Part shown: one piece after another, positions 10,450 to 18,566 of the stretch
Position numbering within the stretch: the first letter of the stretch is position 1
Layout of the letters: each line of letters opens with the position of its first letter
Assembly: GCF_013459645.1 (NCBI RefSeq)
Contig: NZ_CP054861.1
Coordinates: 2,964,001-3,028,000 of the forward strand
Source: Martelella sp. NC20
GTDB taxonomy: Bacteria > Pseudomonadota > Alphaproteobacteria > Rhizobiales > Rhizobiaceae
Direction of reading: 5' to 3'
DNA length: 64,000 nt
Notes under the pieces: model-generated
Database searches by the model: none
Seen by the model: only the letters and a program-made list of their open reading frames with translations
What the model was told of the DNA's origin: nothing
Made by a program: the position numbers and the translations under genes

Positions 10450-10655
10450 GTCCTTGTCGGTTTCCCGCTTGGACGAGGGTCTTATACTTTATGCTAATGC
10501 TCGCCTGTGCAGAGCAAAAAAATAGCAGATAAATATTGAACTGAGAAAGAATGGAATATAAATTCCTTTTTCATGCGGCACGGGGAGCGGGCCGCGTTTG
10601 GGAGAAAACCGGTCGGCTGTGAGGAGATGGCCCCGGTTTTGAACGGGAGGAATCC

Positions 10656-11603
10656 ATGAAAAAGCAATTACTGGCCCTTGCGGCCACAGCGCTGGCGTTC
10701 GGCGCCATGCTGCCTGTCGCAGCGCAGGCGGAAGGCGAGCGTTTCGTGCTGATCTCGCATGCGCCCGACAGCGACAGCTGGTGGAACACCATCAAGAACG
10801 CCGTCAATGTGGCGGGCGAGCAGATGGATGTGGAGGTTGAATACCGCAACCCGGCCAGCGGCGACCTTGCCGACATGGCGCGCATCGTCCAGCAGGCTTC
10901 CGCCTCGAACCCGGAAGGCATCATCGTCACCATCGCCGATTATGACGTGCTCTCCGGCCCGGTCTCGGATGCCGTCGCCAAGGGCATTCCGGTGATCACG
11001 ATCAATTCGGGCACCGAGGAGCAGTCGAAGAAGCTTGGCGCGATGATGCATATCGGCCAGCCGGAATATACCGCCGGCAAGCTTGCCGGCGAGCGCGCCA
11101 AGGCGGAATCCGGCGCGGAGAGCTTCGTCTGCGTCAATCACTACATCACCAACCCTGCCTCGGTCGAACGCTGCCAGGGCTTTGCCGATGGTCTCGGCAT
11201 CGAACTCGGCAACCAGATGATCGACAGCGGCATGGACCCGTCGGAGGTCAAGTCGAAGGTGATGGCCTATCTCAACGCCCATCCCGATACCGGCGCGATC
11301 CTGACGCTCGGCCCCAATTCCGCCGAACCGACGCTGGCGGCGCTCGATGAGATGGGTCAGGCCGGTCAGGTCTATTTCGGCACGTTCGACCTTTCGACCG
11401 CGATCGCCGATGCGATCAAGGCGGGCACGATCAACTTCGCGATCGACCAGCAGCCCTATCTCCAGGGTTATCTGCCGGTCGTGCTTTTGACCAATTACGC
11501 CCGCTATGGCGTGATGCCTTCCAACTCGATCAATTCCGGTCCGGGCTTCACCACCAAGGACAATATCGAGCTGGTTGAAAAATACGCCGGTCAATACCGC
11601 TAA
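10656..11603 (+). CDS. Sugar ABC transporter substrate-binding protein
   Basis: Periplasmic ligand receptor of a CUT2-type importer. The 315 aa protein has a signal peptide (MKKQLLALAATALAFGAMLPVAAQA) followed by a Peripla_BP_4 fold: DSWWNTIKNAVNVAGEQM, the hinge segment ASNPEGIIVTIADYDVL and the C-terminal AIDQQPYLQGYLPVV typical of RbsB/FrcB-like proteins. The ATG follows GGGAGG. It is first of three genes with a permease and an ATPase. The ligand is unassigned: ribose, fructose and polyol receptors all look alike at this level. Confidence 0.9.
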   Translation: MKKQLLALAATALAFGAMLPVAAQAEGERFVLISHAPDSDSWWNTIKNAVNVAGEQMDVEVEYRNPASGDLADMARIVQQASASNPEGIIVTIADYDVLSGPVSDAVAKGIPVITINSGTEEQSKKLGAMMHIGQPEYTAGKLAGERAKAESGAESFVCVNHYITNPASVERCQGFADGLGIELGNQMIDSGMDPSEVKSKVMAYLNAHPDTGAILTLGPNSAEPTLAALDEMGQAGQVYFGTFDLSTAIADAIKAGTINFAIDQQPYLQGYLPVVLLTNYARYGVMPSNSINSGPGFTTKDNIELVEKYAGQYR

Positions 11604-11716
11604 AGAGCGAGCGCCGCGCGCCAACTGCGCGCGGCGGCTTCCTGCCAACACGTGAAGAGGCCCGCGCGCCGTCGTGCTGCCGCCTTTTTGCCTGCCAGAA
11701 GGAATGACCGAGCCCC

Positions 11717-12847
11717 ATGTCAAAAACACGCAAGCCGATTGATGAAATGGTCACGGAGGAGCGCATGCGCGCCGTGCCGCGCTGGCGAAAGGCGCTGGTG
11801 CGCCCGGAACTCGGCAGCATCTGCGGCGCCATTCTGGTGTTCGTTCTGTTCATGTTCATCGCCGGCGACAGCGGCATGTTCTCCGCCGAGGGCTTCATCA
11901 ACTGGGGCACGGTCTCGGCGCAGTTCGCGATCCTCGCCGTCGGCGCCTGCCTCTTGATGATCGCCGGCGAGTTCGATCTCTCGATTGGCTCGATGATCGG
12001 CTTCTCGGGCATTATCATCGCGCTCCTGACGGTGCAGTTGGGTGTGCCGGCCTGGCTTGCGATCCTCGCCACATTCGCGCTGGCGCTCGCGATCGGCGCG
12101 CTGAACGGCTATCTGGTCATCCGCACCGGGCTTCCCTCGTTCATCGTCACGCTCGCCTTCCTGTTCATTCTGAGGGGCCTGACCATCTATATCGCCATCA
12201 CAACCACCTCGAAGACCATCATCGGCGGCGTGCGCGAGGCCGCCGAAGGCGACTGGCTGGCGGCACTTTTCGGCGGCACTGTGCTGAAGGGGCTTTTCAC
12301 CTGGCTTGCCGAGCACGACATGATCGGCAAATTCGTGGCCGGTCCCCGCGCCGGCCAGCCGGTGGTCGAGGGCATTCCGATGCTGGTGGTCTGGGCGCTG
12401 GTGCTGATCGTGATCGGTCATTTCATTCTGGTGCGCACCAAATTCGGCAACTGGATTTTCGCCGCCGGCGGCGATGCGCAGGCGGCGCGCTATGTCGGCG
12501 TGCCCGTCAACCGGGTGAAGATCATGATGTTCATGCTGACCGCCTTCTGCGCCACGGTGTTCGCCACCTGCCAGGTGATGGAATTCGGCTCGGCGGCGGC
12601 CGACCGCGGGCTTTTGAAGGAGTTCGAGGCGATCATTTCGGTGGTCATCGGCGGCGCATTGCTCACCGGCGGCTATGGCTCCGTCATCGGCGCCGCGCTC
12701 GGCGCGCTGATCTTCGGCGTGGTCCAGCAGGGCCTGTTCTTCGCCGGCGTCGAAAGCTCGCTGTTCCGGGTGTTCCTCGGCGTCATCCTGCTTCTGGCGG
12801 TGATCCTCAACACCTATATCCGCCGTTCCATAACGGGAGAACGCTGA
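11717..12847 (+). CDS. Sugar ABC transporter permease
   Basis: Inner-membrane channel subunit, 376 aa, of the BPD_transp_2 (CUT2) family. About ten hydrophobic segments are visible, including SICGAILVFVLFMFIAG and FAILAVGACLLMIAGEFDLS. The family signature GEFDLSIGSMIGFSG follows the second block, and the C-terminal GGALLTGGYGSVIGAALGAL is also characteristic. It lies 113 bases after the binding-protein gene and one base before the ATPase gene. The unusually polar first 30 residues (TRKPIDEMVTEERMRAVP) are seen in FrcC-like permeases. Confidence 0.9.
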   Translation: MSKTRKPIDEMVTEERMRAVPRWRKALVRPELGSICGAILVFVLFMFIAGDSGMFSAEGFINWGTVSAQFAILAVGACLLMIAGEFDLSIGSMIGFSGIIIALLTVQLGVPAWLAILATFALALAIGALNGYLVIRTGLPSFIVTLAFLFILRGLTIYIAITTTSKTIIGGVREAAEGDWLAALFGGTVLKGLFTWLAEHDMIGKFVAGPRAGQPVVEGIPMLVVWALVLIVIGHFILVRTKFGNWIFAAGGDAQAARYVGVPVNRVKIMMFMLTAFCATVFATCQVMEFGSAAADRGLLKEFEAIISVVIGGALLTGGYGSVIGAALGALIFGVVQQGLFFAGVESSLFRVFLGVILLLAVILNTYIRRSITGER

Positions 12848-12848
12848 C

Positions 12849-13628
12849 ATGAGCGAACCCCTGATCGAACTCGTCGACATCGAAAAGCATTTCGGCCCGG
12901 TCATTGCGCTCGCCGGCGTATCGCTTTCGGTTTTCGCGGGGGAGTGCCATTGCCTGCTCGGCGACAACGGCGCCGGCAAGTCGACCTTCATCAAGACCAT
13001 GTCCGGCGTTCACAAGCCGAGCGCCGGGCGCATTCTGGTCGATGGCAAGGAGAAGGTGTTCTCCGACCCGCGCGATGCGATGGCAGCGGGCATCGCCACG
13101 GTCTACCAGGATCTGGCGATGATCCCGCTGATGTCGGTGACCCGCAATTTCTGGATGGGACGCGAGCCGGAGAAGCGCTTCGGGCCCGTCAAGGTCTTCG
13201 ACCACAAACGCGCCGGCGCGATCACGATCGAGGAAATGGCGAAGATGGGCATCCATCTGCGCTCGGCCGATCAGGCCGTCGGCACGCTTTCGGGCGGCGA
13301 GCGGCAGACGGTGGCGATCGCCCGCGCCGTCTATTTCGGCGCCCGCGTGCTGATCCTGGACGAACCGACCTCGGCGCTCGGCGTGCGCCAGACCGCCAAT
13401 GTTCTGTCGACCATCGACAGGGTGCGCAAGGCCGGCGTCGGCGTGATCTTCATCACCCACAATGTCCGCCACGCGCTCGCCGTCGGCGACCGCTTCACCG
13501 TCATCAACCACGGCCAGACGCTGGGCACCGCCAAACGCGGCGAGATCGGCGCGGAGGAATTGCAGGACCTGATGGCCGGCGGACGGGAGATGGCCACGCT
13601 GGAATCGTCACTGGGCGGTACCGTTTGA
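12849..13628 (+). CDS. Sugar ABC transporter ATP-binding protein (single domain)
   Basis: A 259 aa ATPase with Walker A GDNGAGKST (about residues 38-46), signature LSGGERQ, Walker B LILDEPTSALG and an H-loop histidine in FITHN. Most CUT2 ATPases (RbsA, XylG) carry two fused nucleotide-binding domains of about 500 aa. This one has a single domain, as in the rhizobial fructose importer FrcA, so it probably works as a homodimer. It begins one base after the permease stop. No sugar kinase or isomerase gene is adjacent, so the substrate stays open. Confidence 0.92.
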   Translation: MSEPLIELVDIEKHFGPVIALAGVSLSVFAGECHCLLGDNGAGKSTFIKTMSGVHKPSAGRILVDGKEKVFSDPRDAMAAGIATVYQDLAMIPLMSVTRNFWMGREPEKRFGPVKVFDHKRAGAITIEEMAKMGIHLRSADQAVGTLSGGERQTVAIARAVYFGARVLILDEPTSALGVRQTANVLSTIDRVRKAGVGVIFITHNVRHALAVGDRFTVINHGQTLGTAKRGEIGAEELQDLMAGGREMATLESSLGGTV

Positions 13629-13756
13629 GGACGCGGATAGCGCCGCCTCGATTGCACTCAAGGCATTGATCGGAACTCGACAATGTGCGTCGTATTGTCC
13701 TCAATCCTCCGGTCAAGCCGGAAGGTGACGCAAAGGGGCAAACGAGCACTGTCAGA

Positions 13757-13900
13757 TTGAACACCGACGCCCCGATCCTGAATATCGCCTATGATTGCGG
13801 TTTCGGATCGAGCAGCCGGTTCTACGAACGGTTCAAGGCGCGCACCGGCCAGACCTCGCTTGCCTTTCGCAGGTCGCTCTCCCGAAAACCTGAACCGGAG
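13757..13900 (+). pseudogene. Remnant of an AraC-type DNA-binding domain
   Basis: The frame from 13757 reads LNTDAPILNIAYDCGFGSSS followed by RFYERFKARTGQTSLAFRR, which is the second helix-turn-helix unit of an AraC/GlxA-type regulator. No first HTH or sensing domain precedes it; upstream lies repeat-like sequence (CTCCGGTCAAGCCGGAAGG). It runs directly against the end of pcaQ. It is best read as a decayed gene tail rather than a functional short protein. The rest of 13629-13910 shows no other gene. Confidence 0.55.
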
Positions 13901-13910
13901 GTTTTCGCAT

Positions 13911-14837
13911 TCAGGCCGGGCCCCGCGACGGATCGCGGCTTGCGATGGCCTCAAGCTCTTCGATCAGCGCCTGAAGCTCGCGCGAAGCGGAAGCGTTTTG
14001 GCGAAGGGAGATGCCGACGGGGCCGCCGAGGAGTTCGTTGCGAACCGGCAGCACGGTCAGCGACCCCGCCGCAAGCTCGGTCGCGACCACGCCCTGCGAG
14101 ATGAACCAGATCGTATCGGAGGTCTCGACCACGCGGCGGCCGAACGTGTGGGAGACATTCTCGTAGGCGGGCGTTGGCATGGCGAGCCCCAGCGATTGCA
14201 GAAAAGCGCGCACCGAGGCGTGGATCACCGCGCCCGACGGCGGCAGCATCAGCGGAAAGCGCAGGAAATCCTCCGCCGACCAGGGCCGTCCGACAAGCGG
14301 GTGACCGGGCCGGACCACCGGCACCACGCGCTCCCAGTATAATTGCCGGAAGGTGAGGCCGTCGCCGGCGCCTGTCGGCGGCATGCGACCCACCACGATG
14401 TCGAGCGCGCCCTCGCGCAACTGGGAGAGCAGCAGCCAGTTGGGACCGGTCGAAACCCTGAGCGTTGCGGCCGGATGACGCTTGCGGAAGGCCTCGGCCG
14501 CATCCGGAAACAGCCCGCTCGCCGCTGACGGCAACACGCCGGCGGCAATCCGGCACGTCTCCGCCGCGCCGCCCTGCAGCAGCGCCTGGGCACGCGACAG
14601 CTCGCCAAGCGCCGTGCCCGCCGATTGCTGGAACAGCCGTCCGGCCGGCAGCAGCGTAAGCCGTCTGCCGCTGCGGTCGAACAGCGCCGCCCCCATCATC
14701 TCCTCAAGCTCCTGGATGGTTTTCGAGGCTGCCGGCTGGCTGATCTTCAGGGCATCGGCGGCGGCGGACAGACTGCCCAGACGCGCGGTCTCCAGAAAGC
14801 AGTTCAGATGTCGGAGGCGAAGACGTGGATGAAGCAT
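13911..14837 (-). CDS. pcaQ: LysR family regulator PcaQ
   Basis: A 308 aa LysR-type regulator. The N-terminal winged HTH contains HLNCFLETARLGSLSAAADA and LKISQPAASKTIQELEEMMG; the C-terminal periplasmic-binding-like effector domain follows. Divergent orientation to pcaD identifies it as PcaQ, which in Agrobacterium and Sinorhizobium activates pcaDCHGB in response to the pathway metabolite beta-carboxy-cis,cis-muconate (gamma-carboxymuconolactone in some reports). The stop codon lies in DNA that follows an AraC-type remnant on the other strand. Confidence 0.9.
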   Translation of the reverse strand: MLHPRLRLRHLNCFLETARLGSLSAAADALKISQPAASKTIQELEEMMGAALFDRSGRRLTLLPAGRLFQQSAGTALGELSRAQALLQGGAAETCRIAAGVLPSAASGLFPDAAEAFRKRHPAATLRVSTGPNWLLLSQLREGALDIVVGRMPPTGAGDGLTFRQLYWERVVPVVRPGHPLVGRPWSAEDFLRFPLMLPPSGAVIHASVRAFLQSLGLAMPTPAYENVSHTFGRRVVETSDTIWFISQGVVATELAAGSLTVLPVRNELLGGPVGISLRQNASASRELQALIEELEAIASRDPSRGPA

Positions 14838-14840
14838 ACT

Positions 14841-14856
14841 ATAACCTGCAAGATAT
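14841..14856 (+). promoter_or_regulatory. Possible PcaQ operator
   Basis: ATAACC (14841-14846), four bases, then AGATAT. The first half equals the left half of the Sinorhizobium PcaQ site (ATAACC-N4-GGTTAA, from memory); the right half is diverged. It sits just upstream of the pcaQ start and about 70-85 bases before pcaD, a suitable position for an activator of pcaD. Confidence 0.4.
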
Positions 14857-14925
14857 ATGTTCCGTGTTCTTTTATAATTTTATTCCCATTGCGGCTATGG
14901 CAAAGTCGCGACCGGAGGAATGAAA

Positions 14926-15708
14926 ATGCTGACGATTTCGAGCGGTAATATCCGCATCAATGTCCGCGATGACGGGCCGAAGGACGGCCGGACGCTGGTG
15001 TTCGCCAATTCGCTTGGCACCGACATGCGGGTGTTCGACGCCCTGCTGCCGCTGTTGCCGCAAGGCTTGCGGCTGGTGCGCTTCGACAAGCGCGGCCACG
15101 GGCTTTCCGATGCGCCGCCCCATCCCTACGCCATGGAAGACCTCGTCGGCGACGCGGAAAATGTCTGCGCCGCGCTCGGACTGTCCGATATCACCTTCGT
15201 CGGCCTTTCGATTGGCGGGCTGATCGGGCAGGGGCTTGCGGCAAGGCGGCCGGATCTGGTGAAGGCGCTGGTGCTGATGGACACGGCGGCGAAGATCGGC
15301 ACGCCGGAGATGTGGCAGACCCGGATCGAGACGGCGCTCGGACCCGGCATCGGCCCCATGGCGGATGTTGTGCTGCAGCGCTGGTTTACCGGGGATTTCC
15401 GCGAGAATTCCCCTGAATTTCCCGCCTGGCGCAACATGCTGGTGCGCACGCCGGCCGAAGGCTATGCCGGATGCTGCGCGGCGATCAGCGGCGCGGACTA
15501 TACCGAAACCACGCGCGCGCTGAGCCTGCCGGTGCTGGCGCTTGTCGGCGATCAGGATGGTTCGACGCCGCCCGATCTGGTGCGCCGGACCGCCGAGCTC
15601 TGCAACGGCGAATTCCACGTCATCGCCGGGGCGGGGCATCTGCCCTGCGTCGAACAACCCGCCGAAACGGCCCGGCTGATCGCCGATTTTCTGAAAAGGA
15701 CCGGTTGA
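14926..15708 (+). CDS. pcaD: 3-oxoadipate enol-lactonase
   Basis: Hydrolyses beta-ketoadipate enol-lactone to beta-ketoadipate in the cytoplasm. The 260 aa alpha/beta hydrolase has the nucleophile elbow GLSIGG (Ser about 95), an acid in LVGDQDGSTPP and the histidine in GAGHLPCVEQP (about 238). Two in-frame ATGs are present at 14920 and 14926; GGAGGA at 14914-14919 abuts the first and is spaced properly for the second, so 14926 is preferred. First gene of the pca operon; its TGA overlaps the ATG of pcaC. Confidence 0.93.
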   Translation: MLTISSGNIRINVRDDGPKDGRTLVFANSLGTDMRVFDALLPLLPQGLRLVRFDKRGHGLSDAPPHPYAMEDLVGDAENVCAALGLSDITFVGLSIGGLIGQGLAARRPDLVKALVLMDTAAKIGTPEMWQTRIETALGPGIGPMADVVLQRWFTGDFRENSPEFPAWRNMLVRTPAEGYAGCCAAISGADYTETTRALSLPVLALVGDQDGSTPPDLVRRTAELCNGEFHVIAGAGHLPCVEQPAETARLIADFLKRTG

Positions 15709-16094
15709 TGAGCGAACGTTACGACAACGGCATGCGGGCGCGCCGCGCCATTTTGGGCGATGCCCATGTCGATCGCGCCGAGGCGGACAAGAGCGAATTC
15801 GACGCGCCGTTTCAGGAACTGATCACCGAAAGCGCCTGGGGCACGGTCTGGGCGTCCGACGGCATTACGCCGCGCGAACGGTCGATGCTGACGCTGGCGC
15901 TGCTTGCCGCAACCGGCAATTTTTCCGAAATCCCGATGCATATCCGCGCCACCGCCCGCACCGGGGCCAGCAAGCGCGACGTGCAGGAGGCGTTTCAGCA
16001 TGTCGCGATCTATGCCGGCGTTCCGCGCGCCAATCATGCGCTGAAACTCGCCAAGGAGACATACAAGGAAATGGAGGAGCCATCCGATGACTGA
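15708..16094 (+). CDS. pcaC: 4-carboxymuconolactone decarboxylase
   Basis: Decarboxylates gamma-carboxymuconolactone to beta-ketoadipate enol-lactone. The 128 aa length and sequence match the AhpD-like PcaC family: ESAWGTVWASDGITPRERSM, followed by the family stretch LALLAATGNFSEIPMHIRA. The start overlaps the pcaD stop as TGATG, indicating translational coupling; the longer upstream frame lies inside pcaD. Its end overlaps pcaH by eight bases. Confidence 0.95.
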   Translation: MSERYDNGMRARRAILGDAHVDRAEADKSEFDAPFQELITESAWGTVWASDGITPRERSMLTLALLAATGNFSEIPMHIRATARTGASKRDVQEAFQHVAIYAGVPRANHALKLAKETYKEMEEPSDD

Positions 16095-16815
16095 TCTGGG
16101 ACCACTGATCCCGCGCGACCGCTCGGCGCATCCGCCCGCCTATGACCCCGGCTACAAGACCTCGGTCACGCGCTCGCCCAACCTGCCGCTGCTTTCGCTG
16201 GAAAGCGGCCCGACGGAGGAGACCGGCCCGGTTTTCGGCCATTCCCGCTTCGGCGCGCTCGACAACAACCTGATCCTCAACTGGTCCAAAGGCGAGGCGC
16301 CGGCGATCGGCGAGCGCATTCTCGTTCACGGCCATGTGCTGGATGAGAATGCGAAAGCCGTGCCCCACACGCTGGTCGAGATATGGCAGGCCAATGCCGG
16401 CGGACGCTACCGCCACAAGAAGGACAGCTATCTGGCGCCGCTCGACCCCAATTTCGGCGGCTGCGGACGCGCGCTGACGGACGAGAACGGCTACTACCAG
16501 TTCCTGACCATCCGCCCGGGCGCCTATCCCTGGCCAAATCGCGGCAATGACTGGCGGCCGATGCATATCCATTTGTCGATCTTCGGCCACAGCTTCGGCC
16601 AGCGGCTGATCACGCAGATGTATTTCGAGGGCGATCCCCTGATCCCGCTCTGTCCGATCGCCAACACCGTGCGCGATCGCGGCCAGCTCGACAGCCTGGT
16701 CGCGCCGCTCGATATGGGCGCTTCGCGGCCGCTGGATTTTCTTGCCTACAAGTTCGATATCGTGCTGCGCGGCCGACGCCAGACCATGTTCGAGAACAGA
16801 CTGGAGGGGATGTGA
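16087..16815 (+). CDS. pcaH: Protocatechuate 3,4-dioxygenase beta subunit
   Basis: With PcaG it forms the non-haem Fe(III) intradiol dioxygenase that opens protocatechuate to beta-carboxy-cis,cis-muconate. The 242 aa protein has the family core GHVLDENAKAVPHTLVEIWQ, the iron-ligand region PGAYPWP...WRPMHIHLSIFG (histidines about 158-160) and tyrosine ligands upstream. The N-terminal arm PRDRSAHPPAYDPGYKTSV is typical of the beta chain. The ligands needed for iron are in this chain, as expected. Confidence 0.95.
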   Translation: MTDLGPLIPRDRSAHPPAYDPGYKTSVTRSPNLPLLSLESGPTEETGPVFGHSRFGALDNNLILNWSKGEAPAIGERILVHGHVLDENAKAVPHTLVEIWQANAGGRYRHKKDSYLAPLDPNFGGCGRALTDENGYYQFLTIRPGAYPWPNRGNDWRPMHIHLSIFGHSFGQRLITQMYFEGDPLIPLCPIANTVRDRGQLDSLVAPLDMGASRPLDFLAYKFDIVLRGRRQTMFENRLEGM

Positions 16816-16816
16816 T

Positions 16817-17416
16817 ATGGCCCAGAAACTGAACAGGCTGCGCGAAACCGCGTCCCAGACAGCCGGTCCCTATGTTCATATCGGCCTGATGCCGACCCAT
16901 GCGGGCAATGGCGGCTATTATGACGAGGAGTTCGGCACAAGCGCGTTCGAGGATGGCGCTTCGGGCGAGATCATCGAGATTGCCGGCTCGGTCTATGACG
17001 GCGTCGGCTATGCGCTGCGCGATGCGCTGCTCGAAAGCTGGCAGGCGGATTCCAGCGGCAGGTTCGCCGGCGAGGACGGGGCGGACCCGAAGGTTTCCGG
17101 CTTCTGCCGGTTTGCCGCCGATGCCGAGAGCGGCGAATTCATGCTGCGCACGGTAAAGCCCGGCGCCGTCCGCCATCGCTCCGGGGCGTTCCAGGCCCCG
17201 CATATCGCGCTCTGGATCGTCGCGCGCGGCATCAATATCGGGCTGCAGACACGGATCTATTTTGACGACGAGGACAATACCGCAGACCCGATCCTCGCCC
17301 GTATCGAATATCGCCCGCGGGTGGAGACGCTGATTGCGAAGAAGACCGGCGCGGGGAAATACCGCTTCGATATCCGGCTTCAGGGCGAGGGCGAGACGGT
17401 GTTTCTGGATATGTAA
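16817..17416 (+). CDS. pcaG: Protocatechuate 3,4-dioxygenase alpha subunit
   Basis: A 199 aa partner of PcaH. It starts at ATG 16817 (MAQKLNRLRETASQTAGPYV), one base after the pcaH stop; the upstream extension of the frame lies in pcaH. It shares the intradiol dioxygenase fold (GSVYDGVGYALRDALLESWQ) and ends VFLDM. The alpha subunit lacks the iron ligands but completes the active site. A ribosome site GGAGGGG precedes it within the pcaH end. Confidence 0.95.
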   Translation: MAQKLNRLRETASQTAGPYVHIGLMPTHAGNGGYYDEEFGTSAFEDGASGEIIEIAGSVYDGVGYALRDALLESWQADSSGRFAGEDGADPKVSGFCRFAADAESGEFMLRTVKPGAVRHRSGAFQAPHIALWIVARGINIGLQTRIYFDDEDNTADPILARIEYRPRVETLIAKKTGAGKYRFDIRLQGEGETVFLDM

Positions 17417-17448
17417 GCGCCGGTCGGTCCCTGGTATAAGGTGAAATC

Positions 17449-18501
17449 ATGACGGCAAGTGTTTTCGATGATCCGTGGCTTTGCGGCCTGTTCGGCGATG
17501 GCGAGATCGCCGCGATCTGGTCGCATGAACGGCGGCGTTCGCACATGCTGGCCTTCGAAGCCGCGTGGGCGAGGGCGCTTGGCGCCTGCGGACTTGCCGA
17601 TGCCGGGACCGCCGAAAGGGCGGCCGCGGCCATTCTTGCGGCGCATGTCGATGACGGGGATATCCGCGCCGGCACGGCCGTGGACGGCGTGCCGGTGCTG
17701 GCTCTGGTGCGGGCGCTGAAGGCTGTGGCGGGGGAAACTGCGGTCCACACCGGTTCGACCTCGCAGGACGTGATCGACACCGCACTGGCGCTGACGCTGA
17801 AGGAAACCTCCGCACTGATCGCGGCGAGGATTTCTACTCTTTCGGACGCGCTTGCCGGGCTGGAGAGCCGCTTTGGCGGCAATCGCCTGATGGGGCGCAC
17901 CCGGATGCAGGTCGCAACGGAAATCACGGCGGCCGACAGGATTGCCGCATGGCGCGAACCGCTCGCCGATCATGCGGAGCGCCTTGCCGCGTTGCGCCCG
18001 AGGGTCGAGCGCGTGCAGGTCGGCGGAGCTGCCGGCGATCGCAAGGCGCTCGGCGACAAGGCGCAGGCTGTGACGGATCATGTGGCGCTAAGCCTCGGGC
18101 TTCATCCGACCGCGCGCTCCTGGCAGGCGCGCCGCGACGGGATTGCGGAATATGCCGGTTTTCTCTCGCTCGTTTCCGGTACGCTCGGCAAGATCGGTCA
18201 GGATATCGCGCTGATGGCGCAGCAGGGCATCGGCGAGATCGCGCTTTCCGGCGGTGGCGGCTCCTCGGCCATGCCGCACAAGCAGAACCCGGTGCTGGCG
18301 GAACTTCTGGTGACGCTTGCCCGCTTCAATGCCGTGCAGGTTTCCGGCATGCATCAGGCGATGGTCCACGAGCAGGAGCGCTCCGGCGCTGCCTGGTCGC
18401 TCGAATGGATGATCCTGCCGCAAATGGCGGCAGCCACCGCCAGATCGCTTTCGGCGGGGCTGGCGGTGACGGCTGGCGTGGAGCGGATGGGAACGGTTTA
18501 A
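17449..18501 (+). CDS. pcaB: 3-carboxy-cis,cis-muconate cycloisomerase
   Basis: Converts beta-carboxy-cis,cis-muconate to gamma-carboxymuconolactone. The 350 aa protein belongs to the fumarase/aspartase superfamily: HTGSTSQDVIDTALAL (about residues 102-117) and the signature GSSAMPHKQNPV (about 271-282). The length agrees with rhizobial PcaB and is about 100 residues shorter than gammaproteobacterial versions. Last gene of pcaDCHGB. The next steps (pcaIJ, pcaF) are not in the window. A hairpin follows the stop. Confidence 0.94.
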   Translation: MTASVFDDPWLCGLFGDGEIAAIWSHERRRSHMLAFEAAWARALGACGLADAGTAERAAAAILAAHVDDGDIRAGTAVDGVPVLALVRALKAVAGETAVHTGSTSQDVIDTALALTLKETSALIAARISTLSDALAGLESRFGGNRLMGRTRMQVATEITAADRIAAWREPLADHAERLAALRPRVERVQVGGAAGDRKALGDKAQAVTDHVALSLGLHPTARSWQARRDGIAEYAGFLSLVSGTLGKIGQDIALMAQQGIGEIALSGGGGSSAMPHKQNPVLAELLVTLARFNAVQVSGMHQAMVHEQERSGAAWSLEWMILPQMAAATARSLSAGLAVTAGVERMGTV

Positions 18502-18535
18502 AGACCTTCAGGCATTCGCTCCCGTGAGCCCGATA

Positions 18536-18558
18536 CCCCGGCAGGTGACCCGCCGGGG
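18536..18558. terminator. Hairpin between pcaB and the convergent secreted-protein gene
   Basis: CCCCGGC (18536-18542) pairs with GCCGGGG (18552-18558) with a 9-base loop. It is followed by TCGTCTTGTT, a poor T-run. It lies between convergent genes and could end transcription from both sides. Confidence 0.5.
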
Positions 18559-18566
18559 TCGTCTTG

